Below are positions 45,268-54,224 of a stretch of 64,000 bases of DNA, one piece after another. Positions within the stretch are counted from its first letter, which is position 1, and every line of letters starts with the position of its first letter. A program made the translations under genes and the position numbers. A model generated the notes under the pieces. The model saw nothing but the letters and a program-made list of their open reading frames with translations. It did no database searches and was not told the origin of the DNA. The DNA comes from Phenylobacterium sp. CCH9-H3 (lineage in GTDB: Bacteria; Pseudomonadota; Alphaproteobacteria; Caulobacterales; Caulobacteraceae): NCBI RefSeq assembly GCF_001557235.1, contig NZ_LSJI01000299.1:1-64000 (forward strand), read 5' to 3'.

Positions 45268-45693
45268 ATGAACCGTAGCCTGATCTTCGACAGCCCGTTC
45301 CTGCTGGGCTTCGAACACACGCGAAGCCTGATCGAGCGGGCGGCCAAGGCGGCCGCCGAGAGCTATCCCCCCTACAACGTGGAGGATCGCGGCGACGGCG
45401 CGCTTCGCATCACGCTCGCCGTGGCGGGCTTCTCGCCCGATCAGCTGAGCGTGAACATCGAGGATCGCCAGCTCGTGGTGACGGGCAAGCGCGACGGCCA
45501 GGCGCCCGGCAAGTCCGAGGAAGCCTACCTTCACCGCGGCATCGCGGCCCGGGGCTTCGTACGAAGCTTCGTTCTCGCCGACGGCATGGTGGTGGAAGGC
45601 GCGACCCTGGAGCATGGCCTGCTCCACATCGATCTGGCGCGGCCAGAGCCGGAAAAGCGGGTGCAGTCGATCCCCATCCGCACCGCCGGCTGA
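45268..45693 (+). CDS. Hsp20/alpha-crystallin small heat shock protein
   Basis: A 141-aa ATP-independent chaperone. The alpha-crystallin core is plain (RITLAVAGFSPDQLSVNIED, LVVTGKR, FVRSFVLADGMVVEGA, LEHGLLHIDL). ATG 45268 starts the usual N-terminus MNRSLIFDSPFLLGFE. It is followed by a DUF1150 gene, the standard alphaproteobacterial pairing. Confidence 0.93.
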   Translation: MNRSLIFDSPFLLGFEHTRSLIERAAKAAAESYPPYNVEDRGDGALRITLAVAGFSPDQLSVNIEDRQLVVTGKRDGQAPGKSEEAYLHRGIAARGFVRSFVLADGMVVEGATLEHGLLHIDLARPEPEKRVQSIPIRTAG

Positions 45694-45806
45694 GCTTTGC
45701 CAAAGTCTACCCGGAAGGACCGCCGGATGAGCCGGGGTCCTGTCAAAAGGAAGGTGCGCTGAACCCGCGGCCTTTCGGAGCGTTGAGTTTCATGGAGGTG
45801 GTCATG

Positions 45807-46061
45807 ATGACACCTGTTCTTTCGATGGAAGCGTTTGCGGCATTGGGCGCCCCCAATCTCGTCTATGTCCGCCCGATCAAGGCGGCGGAGATCATCGCCA
45901 ACACGCCGGCGGCGCAGATCCAGAGCTTCGAGCTGGATCCCGACCAGACCCTTTATGCGGTGCACCGCGCCGACGGCGAGCGGCTGGCCGTGCTGACGGA
46001 CAAGGACTCCGCGATGGCGGCCGCCCTGGCCCACGAGCTGGCTCCGGTGTCGGTCCACTAG
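45807..46061 (+). CDS. DUF1150 family protein
   Basis: An 84-aa protein, often found beside hsp20 in alphaproteobacteria, with the typical sequence LVYVRPIKAAEIIA and LDPDQTLYAVHRADG. GGAGG at 45794-45798 places the start at ATG 45807 (or 45804). The function is unknown; co-occurrence with the chaperone suggests a stress role. Confidence 0.8.
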   Translation: MTPVLSMEAFAALGAPNLVYVRPIKAAEIIANTPAAQIQSFELDPDQTLYAVHRADGERLAVLTDKDSAMAAALAHELAPVSVH

Positions 46062-46090
46062 ACCAACCGCCACCCTGCACGATCACGGAA

Positions 46091-46116
46091 GGCCGGCCTC
46101 ACCCGCCGGCCTTTTT
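46091..46116 (+). terminator. terminator between DUF1150 and ptsN
   Basis: GGCCGGC (46091-46097) pairs with GCCGGCC (46105-46111), followed by TTTTT. It ends the hsp20-DUF1150 transcript. Confidence 0.8.
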
Positions 46117-46123
46117 CGCGCGC

Positions 46124-46591
46124 TCAGGCCGCCGGCCGGGCGGACATGTCCTGGACCAGGAGCGCATGGATGGCGTCGGCGCTGCGGGCCTTGCGCAGCT
46201 GTTCGCGCAGGTCGGACTGGCGCAGCAGGCGCGATACGCGGGCCAGGGCGCGTAGGTGTTCGGCGCCGGCGTTCTTCGGGGCGAACAGCGCGAACAGCAG
46301 GTCGACCGGCTGGTCGTCCACGGATTCGAATTCCACGGGTTGCTCGAGGCGGACGAAGATCCCGCGCATGCGCTGCAACCCCTCCAGGCGGGCGTGGGGG
46401 ACGCCGACGCCATGGCCCACGCCGGTCGAGCCTGCGGCCTCGCGCTCGCTCAGCGCCTCGAGCACCTCGGCGGGCTCGAGGCCGAAGTTGCGGCCGGCGA
46501 TCTCGGCGATCACCGCCAGAGCCTTCTTCTTGTTGGCCGCGCTGACGCGCGTGGAGATCGCGCCGCGATCCAGCAGTTCGCCGATGTTCAT
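46124..46591 (-). CDS. ptsN: nitrogen phosphotransferase PtsN (EIIA-Ntr)
   Basis: A 155-aa phosphocarrier of the nitrogen PTS that takes phosphate from NPr on its His (GVGVPHARLEGL) and regulates transporters and sigma factor activity. Length and N-terminus (MNIGELLDRGAI) match the family. It is placed after hpf in the rpoN-hpf-ptsN arrangement common in proteobacteria; the gap to hpf is about 70 bp. Confidence 0.93.
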   Translation of the reverse strand: MNIGELLDRGAISTRVSAANKKKALAVIAEIAGRNFGLEPAEVLEALSEREAAGSTGVGHGVGVPHARLEGLQRMRGIFVRLEQPVEFESVDDQPVDLLFALFAPKNAGAEHLRALARVSRLLRQSDLREQLRKARSADAIHALLVQDMSARPAA

Positions 46592-46660
46592 GGTCTTGAA
46601 GAACTAACCCCAATCCGCGCAGATGGCCCCGGGAAGGCCGCCTGCGCGGTCGCCAAGCAA

Positions 46661-47293
46661 TTAGTGGGCCGAAGCCCCGTCCCCCCCGGTCCCGTTGCGG
46701 CCTTTCGTCCGCTCCGGGTCGATCCAGCCGATGTTCCCGTCGGGGCGGCGATATACCACCGAAAGTCCGCCGTGCGCGGCGTTTCGAAACACGATTGTTT
46801 GAGCTTCGGTCAGGTCCAATTCCATGACCGCCATAGAAACCGTCATCGACCGCACCGGGTGCTCGGTCTCGGCGATGATCATCGGCTCGCCGAACGCCGG
46901 CCCCCCGGTCTCGTCCTGGTCCTCGTCCTCCTCGTCGAGGTCGGGCGAGGCGATCACGAAATAGGCGGCGCTTTCGGCCTGCTTGGCCACGGCCTGGCCG
47001 TGATGGTCCTTGAGCCGGTTCTTGTAGCGGCGGATGCGCTTGGACATCTTCTCCAGCGCCTGGTCGAAGGCCAGGTGGGCGTCACCGCCCACACCGTGCG
47101 TCGTCAGTTGCTGGCCGGAGGCCAGGGTGACGGCGCAATCGACCTTGAAGGCCGTGCCTTCGCGACTGACGACCACGTCGGCGCCGCCGCCACGGTCGAA
47201 ATACTTCGCGATGGAGTTTGAGAGTTCGTCGGTGACTCGCGATCGCAGAGCCTCCCCGACATCGACATGCTTGCCGGTGACTTGGACTTGCAT
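46661..47293 (-). CDS. hpf: long-form ribosome hibernation promoting factor
   Basis: A 210-aa HPF, whose N-terminal RaiA-like domain (VTGKHVDVGEALRSRVTDEL) binds the 30S decoding centre and whose C-terminal domain (TEAQTIVFRNAAHGGLSVVY) dimerises ribosomes to 100S. The two are joined by an acidic linker (DEEDEDQDE). It lies between exoD and ptsN on the minus strand. Confidence 0.93.
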   Translation of the reverse strand: MQVQVTGKHVDVGEALRSRVTDELSNSIAKYFDRGGGADVVVSREGTAFKVDCAVTLASGQQLTTHGVGGDAHLAFDQALEKMSKRIRRYKNRLKDHHGQAVAKQAESAAYFVIASPDLDEEDEDQDETGGPAFGEPMIIAETEHPVRSMTVSMAVMELDLTEAQTIVFRNAAHGGLSVVYRRPDGNIGWIDPERTKGRNGTGGDGASAH

Positions 47294-47324
47294 GTGAGAT
47301 CAACGCGCCTCCCGCTGGAAGGTG

Positions 47325-47966
47325 TCAAGTCGGGTAAACGACGGCCCAGGCGTGCAGGAACATCCTGACGATAATGTGAGCCGCGAGGGCCAGGACCGAC
47401 GCGCTGGTGATGGCCAGGGCATACCCCAGGAGGGCGATCACGCCGTCCCGCTGGATCAGGGCGAACGACAGCGCCGAGACGGCCATGGCCGGCAGGATGT
47501 TGCCGCCCGGGATCGGCAGGATCAGCACGAACGCCAGGGCGGTGCAGACCACGCCGAGCACGCGCTCGCCCACGGCGCCGAACAGGAAAACCAGCCGCGG
47601 CTTCGACACCGCCTCGGCCTTGCGGAGCGTCGGGATCAGGCGTGGCAGCCCCTTGCGAAGATCGGCCGTGGAGAGGGTGCGGACCCGGATCCGCTCGGGC
47701 AGCCAGGGCGCGCCGGCGCCGATCACCAGCTGCGGCGCCAGCAGCAGCAGCGGCAGGCCGAAGATGGTCGTCGCCCCCGGTGGCAGGGGCAGCATGCAGG
47801 CCAGGCCGAAGACGAACAGCAGCGCGCCGATGGCGCGGCCGCCGAACTTCTCCATCAATTCCTCGACGGAGATCCGCGGCTCTTCGTGCTCGGCGATATC
47901 CTGCAGCACCGCGGAAAGCGGCTGCTCCTTGAAGGGCAGTTCGGCCGGGTGGGTCGCTTCGGACAT
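47325..47966 (-). CDS. exoD: ExoD family membrane protein
   Basis: A 213-aa integral membrane protein of the ExoD family, linked to exopolysaccharide synthesis in rhizobia. It has the Pro-rich helices GLACMLPLPPGATTIFGLPL and LPIPGGNILPAMAVSALS typical of the family. The exact role is unknown. It lies between rpoN and hpf on the minus strand. Confidence 0.85.
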   Translation of the reverse strand: MSEATHPAELPFKEQPLSAVLQDIAEHEEPRISVEELMEKFGGRAIGALLFVFGLACMLPLPPGATTIFGLPLLLLAPQLVIGAGAPWLPERIRVRTLSTADLRKGLPRLIPTLRKAEAVSKPRLVFLFGAVGERVLGVVCTALAFVLILPIPGGNILPAMAVSALSFALIQRDGVIALLGYALAITSASVLALAAHIIVRMFLHAWAVVYPT

Positions 47967-48025
47967 CGCTCAGTCCATCTGGCGCTTCGGAGGCGCCACG
48001 CCAAGTGGACCAAAGCGAAATCGGC

Positions 48026-49516
48026 TCAGGCCGGTTCCTTAAGCATCCTGCGGCGGTCGACCGATGACGGAATGCGCATCGCTTCCCGATACTTGGCCAC
48101 GGTGCGCCGCGCGATGTCGACGCCGGCGGCCTTGAGGATCTCCACGATCCGGTCGTCCGAGTGGACGTCCGATTCGCGCGCCTCGGTGTCGATGAGCTGC
48201 TTGATCTTGTGGCGCACGCTCTCGGCCGAGTGGGCCTCGCCGCCCTCGGACGAGGCGATGGCCGAGGTGAAGAAGAACTTCATCTCGAACAGCCCGCGCG
48301 GCGTGGCGATGTACTTGCTGGAGGTGACCCGGCTGACCGTCGACTCGTGCATGCCGATGGCCTCGGCCACCGTCTTCAGGTTCAGCGGCCGCAGGTGCTC
48401 GACGCCGTAGGCCAGGAAGGCGTCCTGCTGGCGCACGATCTCGGAACTGACCTTCAGGATGGTGCGGGCGCGCTGGTCCAGGCTCTTCATCAGCCAGTTG
48501 GCCTGGGCCAGGCAGTCCGAGACGAAGGTCTTCTCCTGGTCGGTCTTCGACTGCCCCGAGACGCGGGCATGATAGCGCTGGTCCACCAGCAGGCGCGGCA
48601 GGGTGTCGGTGTTCAGCTCCACCAGCCACAGGCCGCCGGGCCCTTCGCGCACGAACACGTCCGGCGCCACGGGGGTCGCCGCCTCCCCGCCGGGAAACGC
48701 GGCGCCGGGGCGGGGCGTCAGGCCGCGCACCTCGGCGATCATGTCGCGCAGGTCCTCGTCGTCGACGCCGCAGATCTTCTTCAGGGCGGCGAGGTCGCGC
48801 TTGGCCAGCAGCGGCAGGTTGTCGAGCAGGGCGCCGATCGCCGGGTCGTAGCGGTTCTGATCCTTCAGCTGGATCATCAGGCATTCGCGCACGTCGCGCG
48901 CGCCGACGCCCACGGGGTCGAACCCCTGGACCACCGACAGCACCTTCTCCACCAGCGCCGGCGCGCAGCCCAGCCGCTCGGCCACCTCCTGGATGTCGGC
49001 GCGCAGGTAGCCCGCCTCGTCGATCGCATCGATCAGGATGCCGGCGACGACGGTCTCGGCCGGCGACAGGCCCGAGGCCGAAAGCTGTTCGTGCAGGTGC
49101 TCGGCAAGCGTCTTCTCGCGGCTCAGGGCGCCTTCGAAGCCCTCGCCATCGTGGTCGAAGCTGCCGCCCGACCCGGCGCGCGACCAATCGATGGCGCCGC
49201 CGGCGTCGGCCACCTCGGGCGCGTCGCCGGTGGCGCGCTCGCCGGGCGAGGCCTCATCATGGGCGGCGTCCAGGTCGGCCCGCGCCTCGGCGTCGGCCAC
49301 ATGCTCGGCGGGAGCGACGGCCTCGTCGGTCGGGCCGTCCTGCGCCTCGTTCTCGCTCTCGTCGCGCTGGAGCAGCGGGTTGCGCTCCAGCTCGGTTTCG
49401 ACGAACGCCTCGAGCTCGAGGTTCGACATCTGCAGCAGCTTGATCGCCTGCTGCAGCTGGGGCGTGATGACCAGCCCCTGCCCCTGCCGAATCTCAAGTC
49501 GTGCGCTGAGCGCCAA
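48026..49516 (-). CDS. rpoN: RNA polymerase sigma-54 factor
   Basis: A 496-aa sigma factor. Region I begins LEIRQGQGLVITPQLQQAIK, rich in Gln and Leu, and contacts bEBP activators; an acidic stretch follows (region II); the core-binding and HTH regions come next, and the C-terminal RpoN box is ARRTVAKYREAMRIPSS. It recognises -24/-12 promoters for nitrogen, flagellar and other genes. Confidence 0.96.
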   Translation of the reverse strand: MALSARLEIRQGQGLVITPQLQQAIKLLQMSNLELEAFVETELERNPLLQRDESENEAQDGPTDEAVAPAEHVADAEARADLDAAHDEASPGERATGDAPEVADAGGAIDWSRAGSGGSFDHDGEGFEGALSREKTLAEHLHEQLSASGLSPAETVVAGILIDAIDEAGYLRADIQEVAERLGCAPALVEKVLSVVQGFDPVGVGARDVRECLMIQLKDQNRYDPAIGALLDNLPLLAKRDLAALKKICGVDDEDLRDMIAEVRGLTPRPGAAFPGGEAATPVAPDVFVREGPGGLWLVELNTDTLPRLLVDQRYHARVSGQSKTDQEKTFVSDCLAQANWLMKSLDQRARTILKVSSEIVRQQDAFLAYGVEHLRPLNLKTVAEAIGMHESTVSRVTSSKYIATPRGLFEMKFFFTSAIASSEGGEAHSAESVRHKIKQLIDTEARESDVHSDDRIVEILKAAGVDIARRTVAKYREAMRIPSSVDRRRMLKEPA

Positions 49517-49590
49517 CGAACCGCCTCCTGGCCTGTTTCTTGCTTCACAAGCTAGGGCGCGTTCCCAACTGACTGGTTAACGCCCGCGGA

Positions 49591-50322
49591 TTAAGCCGCG
49601 ATGGGCGCGTGGACGCTCGACTCCAGGTCCCATTCGAACTCCGGATAGAACCGCGCCATCAGCCGGTCCACATAGGCCACGAGGTTGCCGAAGCCCTCGG
49701 CCCTGCGGCGGATCTCGCCGTTGAAGAACGGGGTCAGCGTGCCGGCCAGCATGGCGAAGACCGTGGCGTCCGCGCCGCACGGCTGGCGCCCGAACAGGAA
49801 GGGTTTGTCGGCGAGGATGGCCGAGACGGCGGCCAGCGACCGCACCGCCAGCGCCACGACCTCCAGGTCGCTGTGCCGCCCGATGCCGACCGCCCGCACG
49901 TTCCGCCGCACCTCGTCCAGCACCGCCTCGCGCACGCCCTCGGGGGCGCCCTCGAAGAAGTTCGCCGGGCCCTTGGCGAAGTTCTCCGGGTCCAGCCAGC
50001 GCTCGACGCACAGGGTCCAGCCGAAATGGTTCTCCATCATGCGCTCGATCGCCCAGGCCTGCGCCCGCTGGGCAGGATCCAGGCCCTCGTCGAAGTCGAC
50101 GCCGTAGGTCCGTTCCACATAGCCGCGGATGAAGGTGGAGTCGGCGATCCGGACCCCCTTCGCATCGATGAAGGGCACCTGCCCCTTGGGCGACTCGTCG
50201 GGACGCGCCCGCACCTTCACGTACGGCAGCCCCGCCATCTTGAGCTGCACCTCGGTCTTGGTGACATAGGGGCTGATTTCCGGAAGCCCGAAGCCCTCGC
50301 CGGCGCCGTAAAGCGTGATCAT
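49591..50322 (-). CDS. glutathione S-transferase family protein
   Basis: A 243-aa protein with a thioredoxin-like N-terminus (ITLYGAGEGFGLPEISPYVT, GQVPFIDAKGVRIADSTFI) and an all-alpha C-terminal domain, as in GST-like proteins. The substrate is unknown. It is divergent from a WYL regulator with an 8-4-8 palindrome between them, suggesting regulation by it. Confidence 0.85.
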   Translation of the reverse strand: MITLYGAGEGFGLPEISPYVTKTEVQLKMAGLPYVKVRARPDESPKGQVPFIDAKGVRIADSTFIRGYVERTYGVDFDEGLDPAQRAQAWAIERMMENHFGWTLCVERWLDPENFAKGPANFFEGAPEGVREAVLDEVRRNVRAVGIGRHSDLEVVALAVRSLAAVSAILADKPFLFGRQPCGADATVFAMLAGTLTPFFNGEIRRRAEGFGNLVAYVDRLMARFYPEFEWDLESSVHAPIAA

Positions 50323-50338
50323 CTGCCGTCTCCCTCAT

Positions 50339-50384
50339 TGACAGCGCCACCCTGACAGCGGCTTGCTGACAGCATTCTGTCAGC
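50339..50384. promoter_or_regulatory. TGACAG operator cluster between GST and WYL regulator
   Basis: A perfect palindrome GCTGACAG-CATT-CTGTCAGC (50365-50384) and two further TGACAG copies (50339-50344, 50353-50358) fill the 78-bp divergent region. Probably the binding site of the WYL regulator. Confidence 0.6.
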
Positions 50385-50400
50385 AGAACGGTGAGTGAAC

Positions 50401-51138
50401 ATGCGTCGGGCGGACCGCCTGTTCCAGATCATCCAGATCCTGCGGCGCGGGACACGACCGATCACCGCCGACGCGATCGCCGAGGAACTGGAGACCTCCA
50501 AGCGCACCGTCTACCGCGACATCGCCGACCTGATCGGCCAACGGGCGCCGATCCGCGGCGAGGCGGGCGTCGGCTACATCCTGGAGGACGGCTTCGACTT
50601 GCCGCCCCTGATGCTGACGCCCGAGGAGGTGGAGGCCGCGGTCCTCGGCGCACAGATGGTGGCCGCCCGCGGCGACCCGGCGCTGCGCCGCGCGGCCGAG
50701 GACCTGATCGCCAAGATCGGCGCGGTGATTCCGGAGAACCTGCGCCCGCTGGTGGTCGAACCCGCGACCCGCGCGGCGCCCAACTGGAACACCCAGCCCG
50801 ACAAGATCGACATGGCGGGGGTGCGCCAATGCATCCGCGGGGGGCGGAAGATCGTCCTGACCTATCGCGACGAACGGGAGCGCGAGACCGAGCGCACCGT
50901 CTGGCCGTTCGCCGTGGGCTATTATGAAACCAGCCGGCTGATCATGGCCTGGTGCGAGATGCGCCGCGATTTCCGCAGCTTCCGGACCGACCGTGTCTCC
51001 GCGGCCCAGTTCACCGAAGATCGCTATCCCGACCGCCCCGCGTCGCTCCGCGCCCGCTGGCGCCGCCACCAGCAGGAACAGTGGCAGGCGATGCAGGCGC
51101 ACAAGGCCAAGGCGGCCGCGGCCGATGCGGGAGGCTAA
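50401..51138 (+). CDS. YafY-like HTH/WYL-domain transcriptional regulator
   Basis: A 245-aa regulator. The N-terminal winged HTH is MRRADRLFQIIQILRRG and ITADAIAEELETSKRTVYRD; the C-terminal WYL domain is represented by GGRKIVLTYRDERERETERT and WPFAVGYYETS. It may sense a small ligand. ATG 50401 (or GTG 50395) is the start. Probably controls the divergent GST gene. Confidence 0.88.
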   Translation: MRRADRLFQIIQILRRGTRPITADAIAEELETSKRTVYRDIADLIGQRAPIRGEAGVGYILEDGFDLPPLMLTPEEVEAAVLGAQMVAARGDPALRRAAEDLIAKIGAVIPENLRPLVVEPATRAAPNWNTQPDKIDMAGVRQCIRGGRKIVLTYRDERERETERTVWPFAVGYYETSRLIMAWCEMRRDFRSFRTDRVSAAQFTEDRYPDRPASLRARWRRHQQEQWQAMQAHKAKAAAADAGG

Positions 51139-51269
51139 CGCGTGCTGCGGCGGTCGGTCAGCATCGGCCGAGCGCCGGCGGACGTGGCCGGGCTGCCGGT
51201 GGAGCGGGGATCGGAGAGCCCGCCGCGAGCGGCCGGCGCATATGGGGGTCCGCCGAGCTTTACGGGTCG

Positions 51270-51472
51270 CGTCATCGTCTTTCCTCCAGCCTGAGCTTGT
51301 CGACGCAGGCGCGCAGCAGGACCGCACGGTCCATGGGTAGATTGGGTTCGCGAAGCTCTCTTAGAGCGCCTTCCAGCGGCCAGCCGACGTGCCGTACGCC
51401 CAGCCGCCAGATCTCGGCCCGCACCTCGGTGTCGGCGACGCCGGGCCGGAAGATCATGGAGAGCAGGTTCAT
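51270..51472 (-). CDS. small hypothetical protein, about 66 aa
   Basis: Begins MNLLSMIFRPGVAD and continues with a helical, charged soluble chain (EIWRLGVRHVGWPLEGALRE). ATG 51472 is set by a TGATG overlap with the stop of the upstream 38-aa gene. No family is recognised. Confidence 0.5.
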
Positions 51473-51588
51473 CAACGCGCGCCCGGCGGCGGGGTCGTCC
51501 GGAACAGGGGCGTCGCCGCCGCCGGCTTGGCCTTCTCCTGCTTCGGCTTGCGCGTTTCCTTGTTGGATCGCTTTTGACCCTTGGCCAT
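51472..51588 (-). CDS. short basic protein, 38 aa
   Basis: MAKGQKRSNKETRKPKQEK and a Pro-rich tail, a highly basic small protein. AGGAG precedes the ATG (51588). It resembles conserved very small basic proteins seen in alphaproteobacteria, of unknown function. Its stop overlaps the start of the next ORF by one base. Confidence 0.6.
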   Translation of the reverse strand: MAKGQKRSNKETRKPKQEKAKPAAATPLFRTTPPPGAR

Positions 51589-51722
51589 GTCTCTGCTCCT
51601 ACGGGCGTCGCAAGATTCGGGAGACCGAAAGATCCATCCCATCGAAATTTTCTGGCCCAAAGTCATGTAACACGACGTGGACGACCCAGGTAATTCTTTT
51701 GGATATATCAGTAAATTTCGGC

Positions 51723-51740
51723 GCCGATGACGTCATCGGC
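51723..51740. promoter_or_regulatory. 18-bp perfect palindrome
   Basis: GCCGATGACGTCATCGGC is self-complementary, in an AT-richer 296-bp intergenic stretch (51589-51884) between a minus-strand and a plus-strand gene. It looks like a dimeric regulator site. Nothing else in the gap is identifiable. Confidence 0.5.
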
Positions 51741-51884
51741 CGCGGATAATTCGCGACCTTTTCAGATCTTGTATTGGCGCCGCGCCAAGAGATGCATATT
51801 GCGAACGCAGGGGCGCGCGCACGACTTTATCGCATCTGCCCATCTAGGCCGCCTCCCGAAACCGCCGCTGGAGCAAGCGACGCG

Positions 51885-52115
51885 ATGGAAGACCTCACCG
51901 ACGTCGAGCTGCGGACCCTGCAGCTGCTCGCTCGGAAAAAGGCCGGCGAAGCAGTCGCCTTCGTCAATATCGCGGCCGCCCGCACCTTGAGCGACCGCGG
52001 CCTGGCCGCGCGCAGTCACGAGGGATGGGACATCACCTCCCTCGGAACCTCCGAACTCGCGCGGCGCGCCGACCCGCCCAGCGAGACGCCGCCGCCGCGC
52101 GATCCCCTCCGCTAG
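51885..52115 (+). CDS. small hypothetical protein, 76 aa
   Basis: MEDLTDVELRTLQLLARKKA is the N-terminal helix; then a segment TLSDRGLAARSHEGWDITSL resembling part of a winged-helix fold; the end is Pro-rich. ATG 51885 follows GGAG with long spacing. No family assigned. Confidence 0.55.
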   Translation: MEDLTDVELRTLQLLARKKAGEAVAFVNIAAARTLSDRGLAARSHEGWDITSLGTSELARRADPPSETPPPRDPLR

Positions 52116-52204
52116 GCCCGCGCGCTGCGTGAACGTTCGGTAAGTTGGCGTGGGCCCCGGCGGCGCCTAGCGTGGCGTCACACGTTTCCGGGGGAGTTAC
52201 CCAC

Positions 52205-54055
52205 ATGACCGACCTCAGCCGCCGCGCGGCCTTGATCCTGGCCGCCGCCGCCGCCGCGGCGCCGGGCCTGGCCCTGGCCGCCGATCCGGCGCTGCCCACG
52301 ACCTGGGATCTCACGCGCCTCTATCCCAACGACGCCGCCTGGGAGGCGGAGCGCCAGGCGGTGGAGGCCGAACTGCCGCGCCTGCTGGCGTTCAAGGGCC
52401 GGCTCGGCGAGAGCGCCGCGACCTTCCGGGCGGCCTCGGAGGCTATCTCGGCGGTGATCAAGCGGCAGCTCCGCCTCTTCGTCTACGCCACGCTCAAGGC
52501 CGACGAGGACCTGGGCGTGGCCGCCAACCAGGAGCGGCGTCAGACCGCCAACGCCCTCAACGCCAAGGTGGGCGAGGCCACGGCCTGGGTCAGTCCCGAG
52601 GTCCTGGCCATGGGCGCGGCGAAGGTCGAGGCCTTCCTAAAGTCCGACCCCGCGCTCGCGAAGTTCCGGTTCAGCTACGAGAACACCCTGCGCCAGGCGC
52701 CCCACACCCTGGACGATGCGGGCGAGGCCCTGCTGGCAGCCGCGTCGAACCCGCTCAACGGGCCCCAGGCCATCCGCTCGCAACTGGTGCTGACCGACAT
52801 CCCCTGGCCCGAGATCGAGGTGTCCGGCCGTAAACTGCGCCTGGACCTGCAAGGCTACAGCCAGGCGCGCGCCACGCCGGACCGGGCCGAGCGCAAGAAG
52901 GTGTTCGACACCTTCTTCGGAACCTTCAAGCGCTACGAGTCCAGCCTGGGCGCGGCCCTGGGCGCCAAGATCGACGGCGACGTCTTCAACGCCCGCGCCC
53001 GCAAGTATCCGACCGCACTCGCGGCCGCAGTGGATGGGCCGAACATCCCGGAGTCGGTCTACCGGACGCTGGTGGCCGAGGCGAACCGCGGCCTGCCGAT
53101 CCTGCACCGCTATTTCGAGGTCCGCCGCCGGATGCTTGGCCTGCCCGACATGGCCTACTACGACCTCTATCCGCCGGTGACGAAGCTGGACGCCAAGTTC
53201 GACCTGGCCGCCTCGCGCCGCATCTCGCTCGAAGCCATGAAGCCGCTGGGGCCTGAGTACGCCGAGGCCTTCGCGCGGGCGACGGCGGCGCCCTGGGTCC
53301 ACGTCTATCCGCAGAAGGGCAAGGCCGCCGGCGCCTACGTCTTCGGCGCCGCCTACGACGTCCATCCCTACATGTTGCTGAACCACACGGACGACTACGA
53401 GAGCCTGTCCACCTACGCCCACGAATGGGGCCACGCCATGCACACCCTGCTGGCGCAGAAGGCCCAACCGTTCGAACTGGCCGGCTACCCCACCTTCACC
53501 GCCGAGGTGGCCTCGACGGTGAACGAACAGCTCCTGGTCGCCCACATGCTGAAGGGCGCCAAGAGCCGGGACGAGCGGCTGTTCTACCTGGATCGCGTCT
53601 GCGAGATGATGCGCGCCACGTTCTACCGCCAGACCATGTTCGCGGAGTTCGAGCTGGCGGCGCACGAGGCGGCGGAACGCGGAGAGCCGCTGTCGGGCAA
53701 GCGGCTCAGCGCCATCTACCTCGACCTCCTGAAGCGCTACCACGGTCCCAAGGTGGCGGTGGAGGACACCTACGGGATCGAGTGGGCCTACCCCTCCCAC
53801 TTCTTCAACTACAACTACTACGTCTACCAGTACGCGACGTCGGTGACCGCCGCCTCGGCCTTCGCCGAGCGGATCCTCACCGGCAAGGCGGCGGAGCGCG
53901 ACGCCTATCTGGCCGTGCTCAAGGCCGGTGGTTCGGACTATCCGGTGGACGTCCTGAAGCGCGCCGGCGTCGACATGACCAGCCCCGAGCCCTACCGCAC
54001 CCTCTTGGGCAAGTTCTCGCGCACCCTCGACGAGATGGAGAAGCTGCTGGGCTGA
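52205..54055 (+). CDS. pepF: exported oligoendopeptidase F (M3 family)
   Basis: A 616-aa zinc endopeptidase of family M3B that cuts oligopeptides. The zinc motif HEWGHAMHT (HExxH) is preceded by STYA; a further ligand-bearing region GYPTFTAEVASTVNE follows, supplying the third zinc ligand Glu. An RR-containing signal (SRRAALILAAAAAAAPGLAL) indicates export, unlike cytosolic PepF. ATG 52205 is chosen for that signal. Confidence 0.9.
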   Translation: MTDLSRRAALILAAAAAAAPGLALAADPALPTTWDLTRLYPNDAAWEAERQAVEAELPRLLAFKGRLGESAATFRAASEAISAVIKRQLRLFVYATLKADEDLGVAANQERRQTANALNAKVGEATAWVSPEVLAMGAAKVEAFLKSDPALAKFRFSYENTLRQAPHTLDDAGEALLAAASNPLNGPQAIRSQLVLTDIPWPEIEVSGRKLRLDLQGYSQARATPDRAERKKVFDTFFGTFKRYESSLGAALGAKIDGDVFNARARKYPTALAAAVDGPNIPESVYRTLVAEANRGLPILHRYFEVRRRMLGLPDMAYYDLYPPVTKLDAKFDLAASRRISLEAMKPLGPEYAEAFARATAAPWVHVYPQKGKAAGAYVFGAAYDVHPYMLLNHTDDYESLSTYAHEWGHAMHTLLAQKAQPFELAGYPTFTAEVASTVNEQLLVAHMLKGAKSRDERLFYLDRVCEMMRATFYRQTMFAEFELAAHEAAERGEPLSGKRLSAIYLDLLKRYHGPKVAVEDTYGIEWAYPSHFFNYNYYVYQYATSVTAASAFAERILTGKAAERDAYLAVLKAGGSDYPVDVLKRAGVDMTSPEPYRTLLGKFSRTLDEMEKLLG

Positions 54056-54224
54056 TCGAGCGCGGACAGCGGGCGCCCGGGAGAATTTCTCGGGCGTTGA
54101 TCATGGTCAACGCTCCCCTGCACGCACAACCCCCACGGTGAGGTGTCTTTCGTCCGGACCCTCGCAAGGTTCCGGGGGCGAGGCGAGTGCTCCTGCGTGC
54201 AATCCCTCCTCGAAAGGCAGCTCC

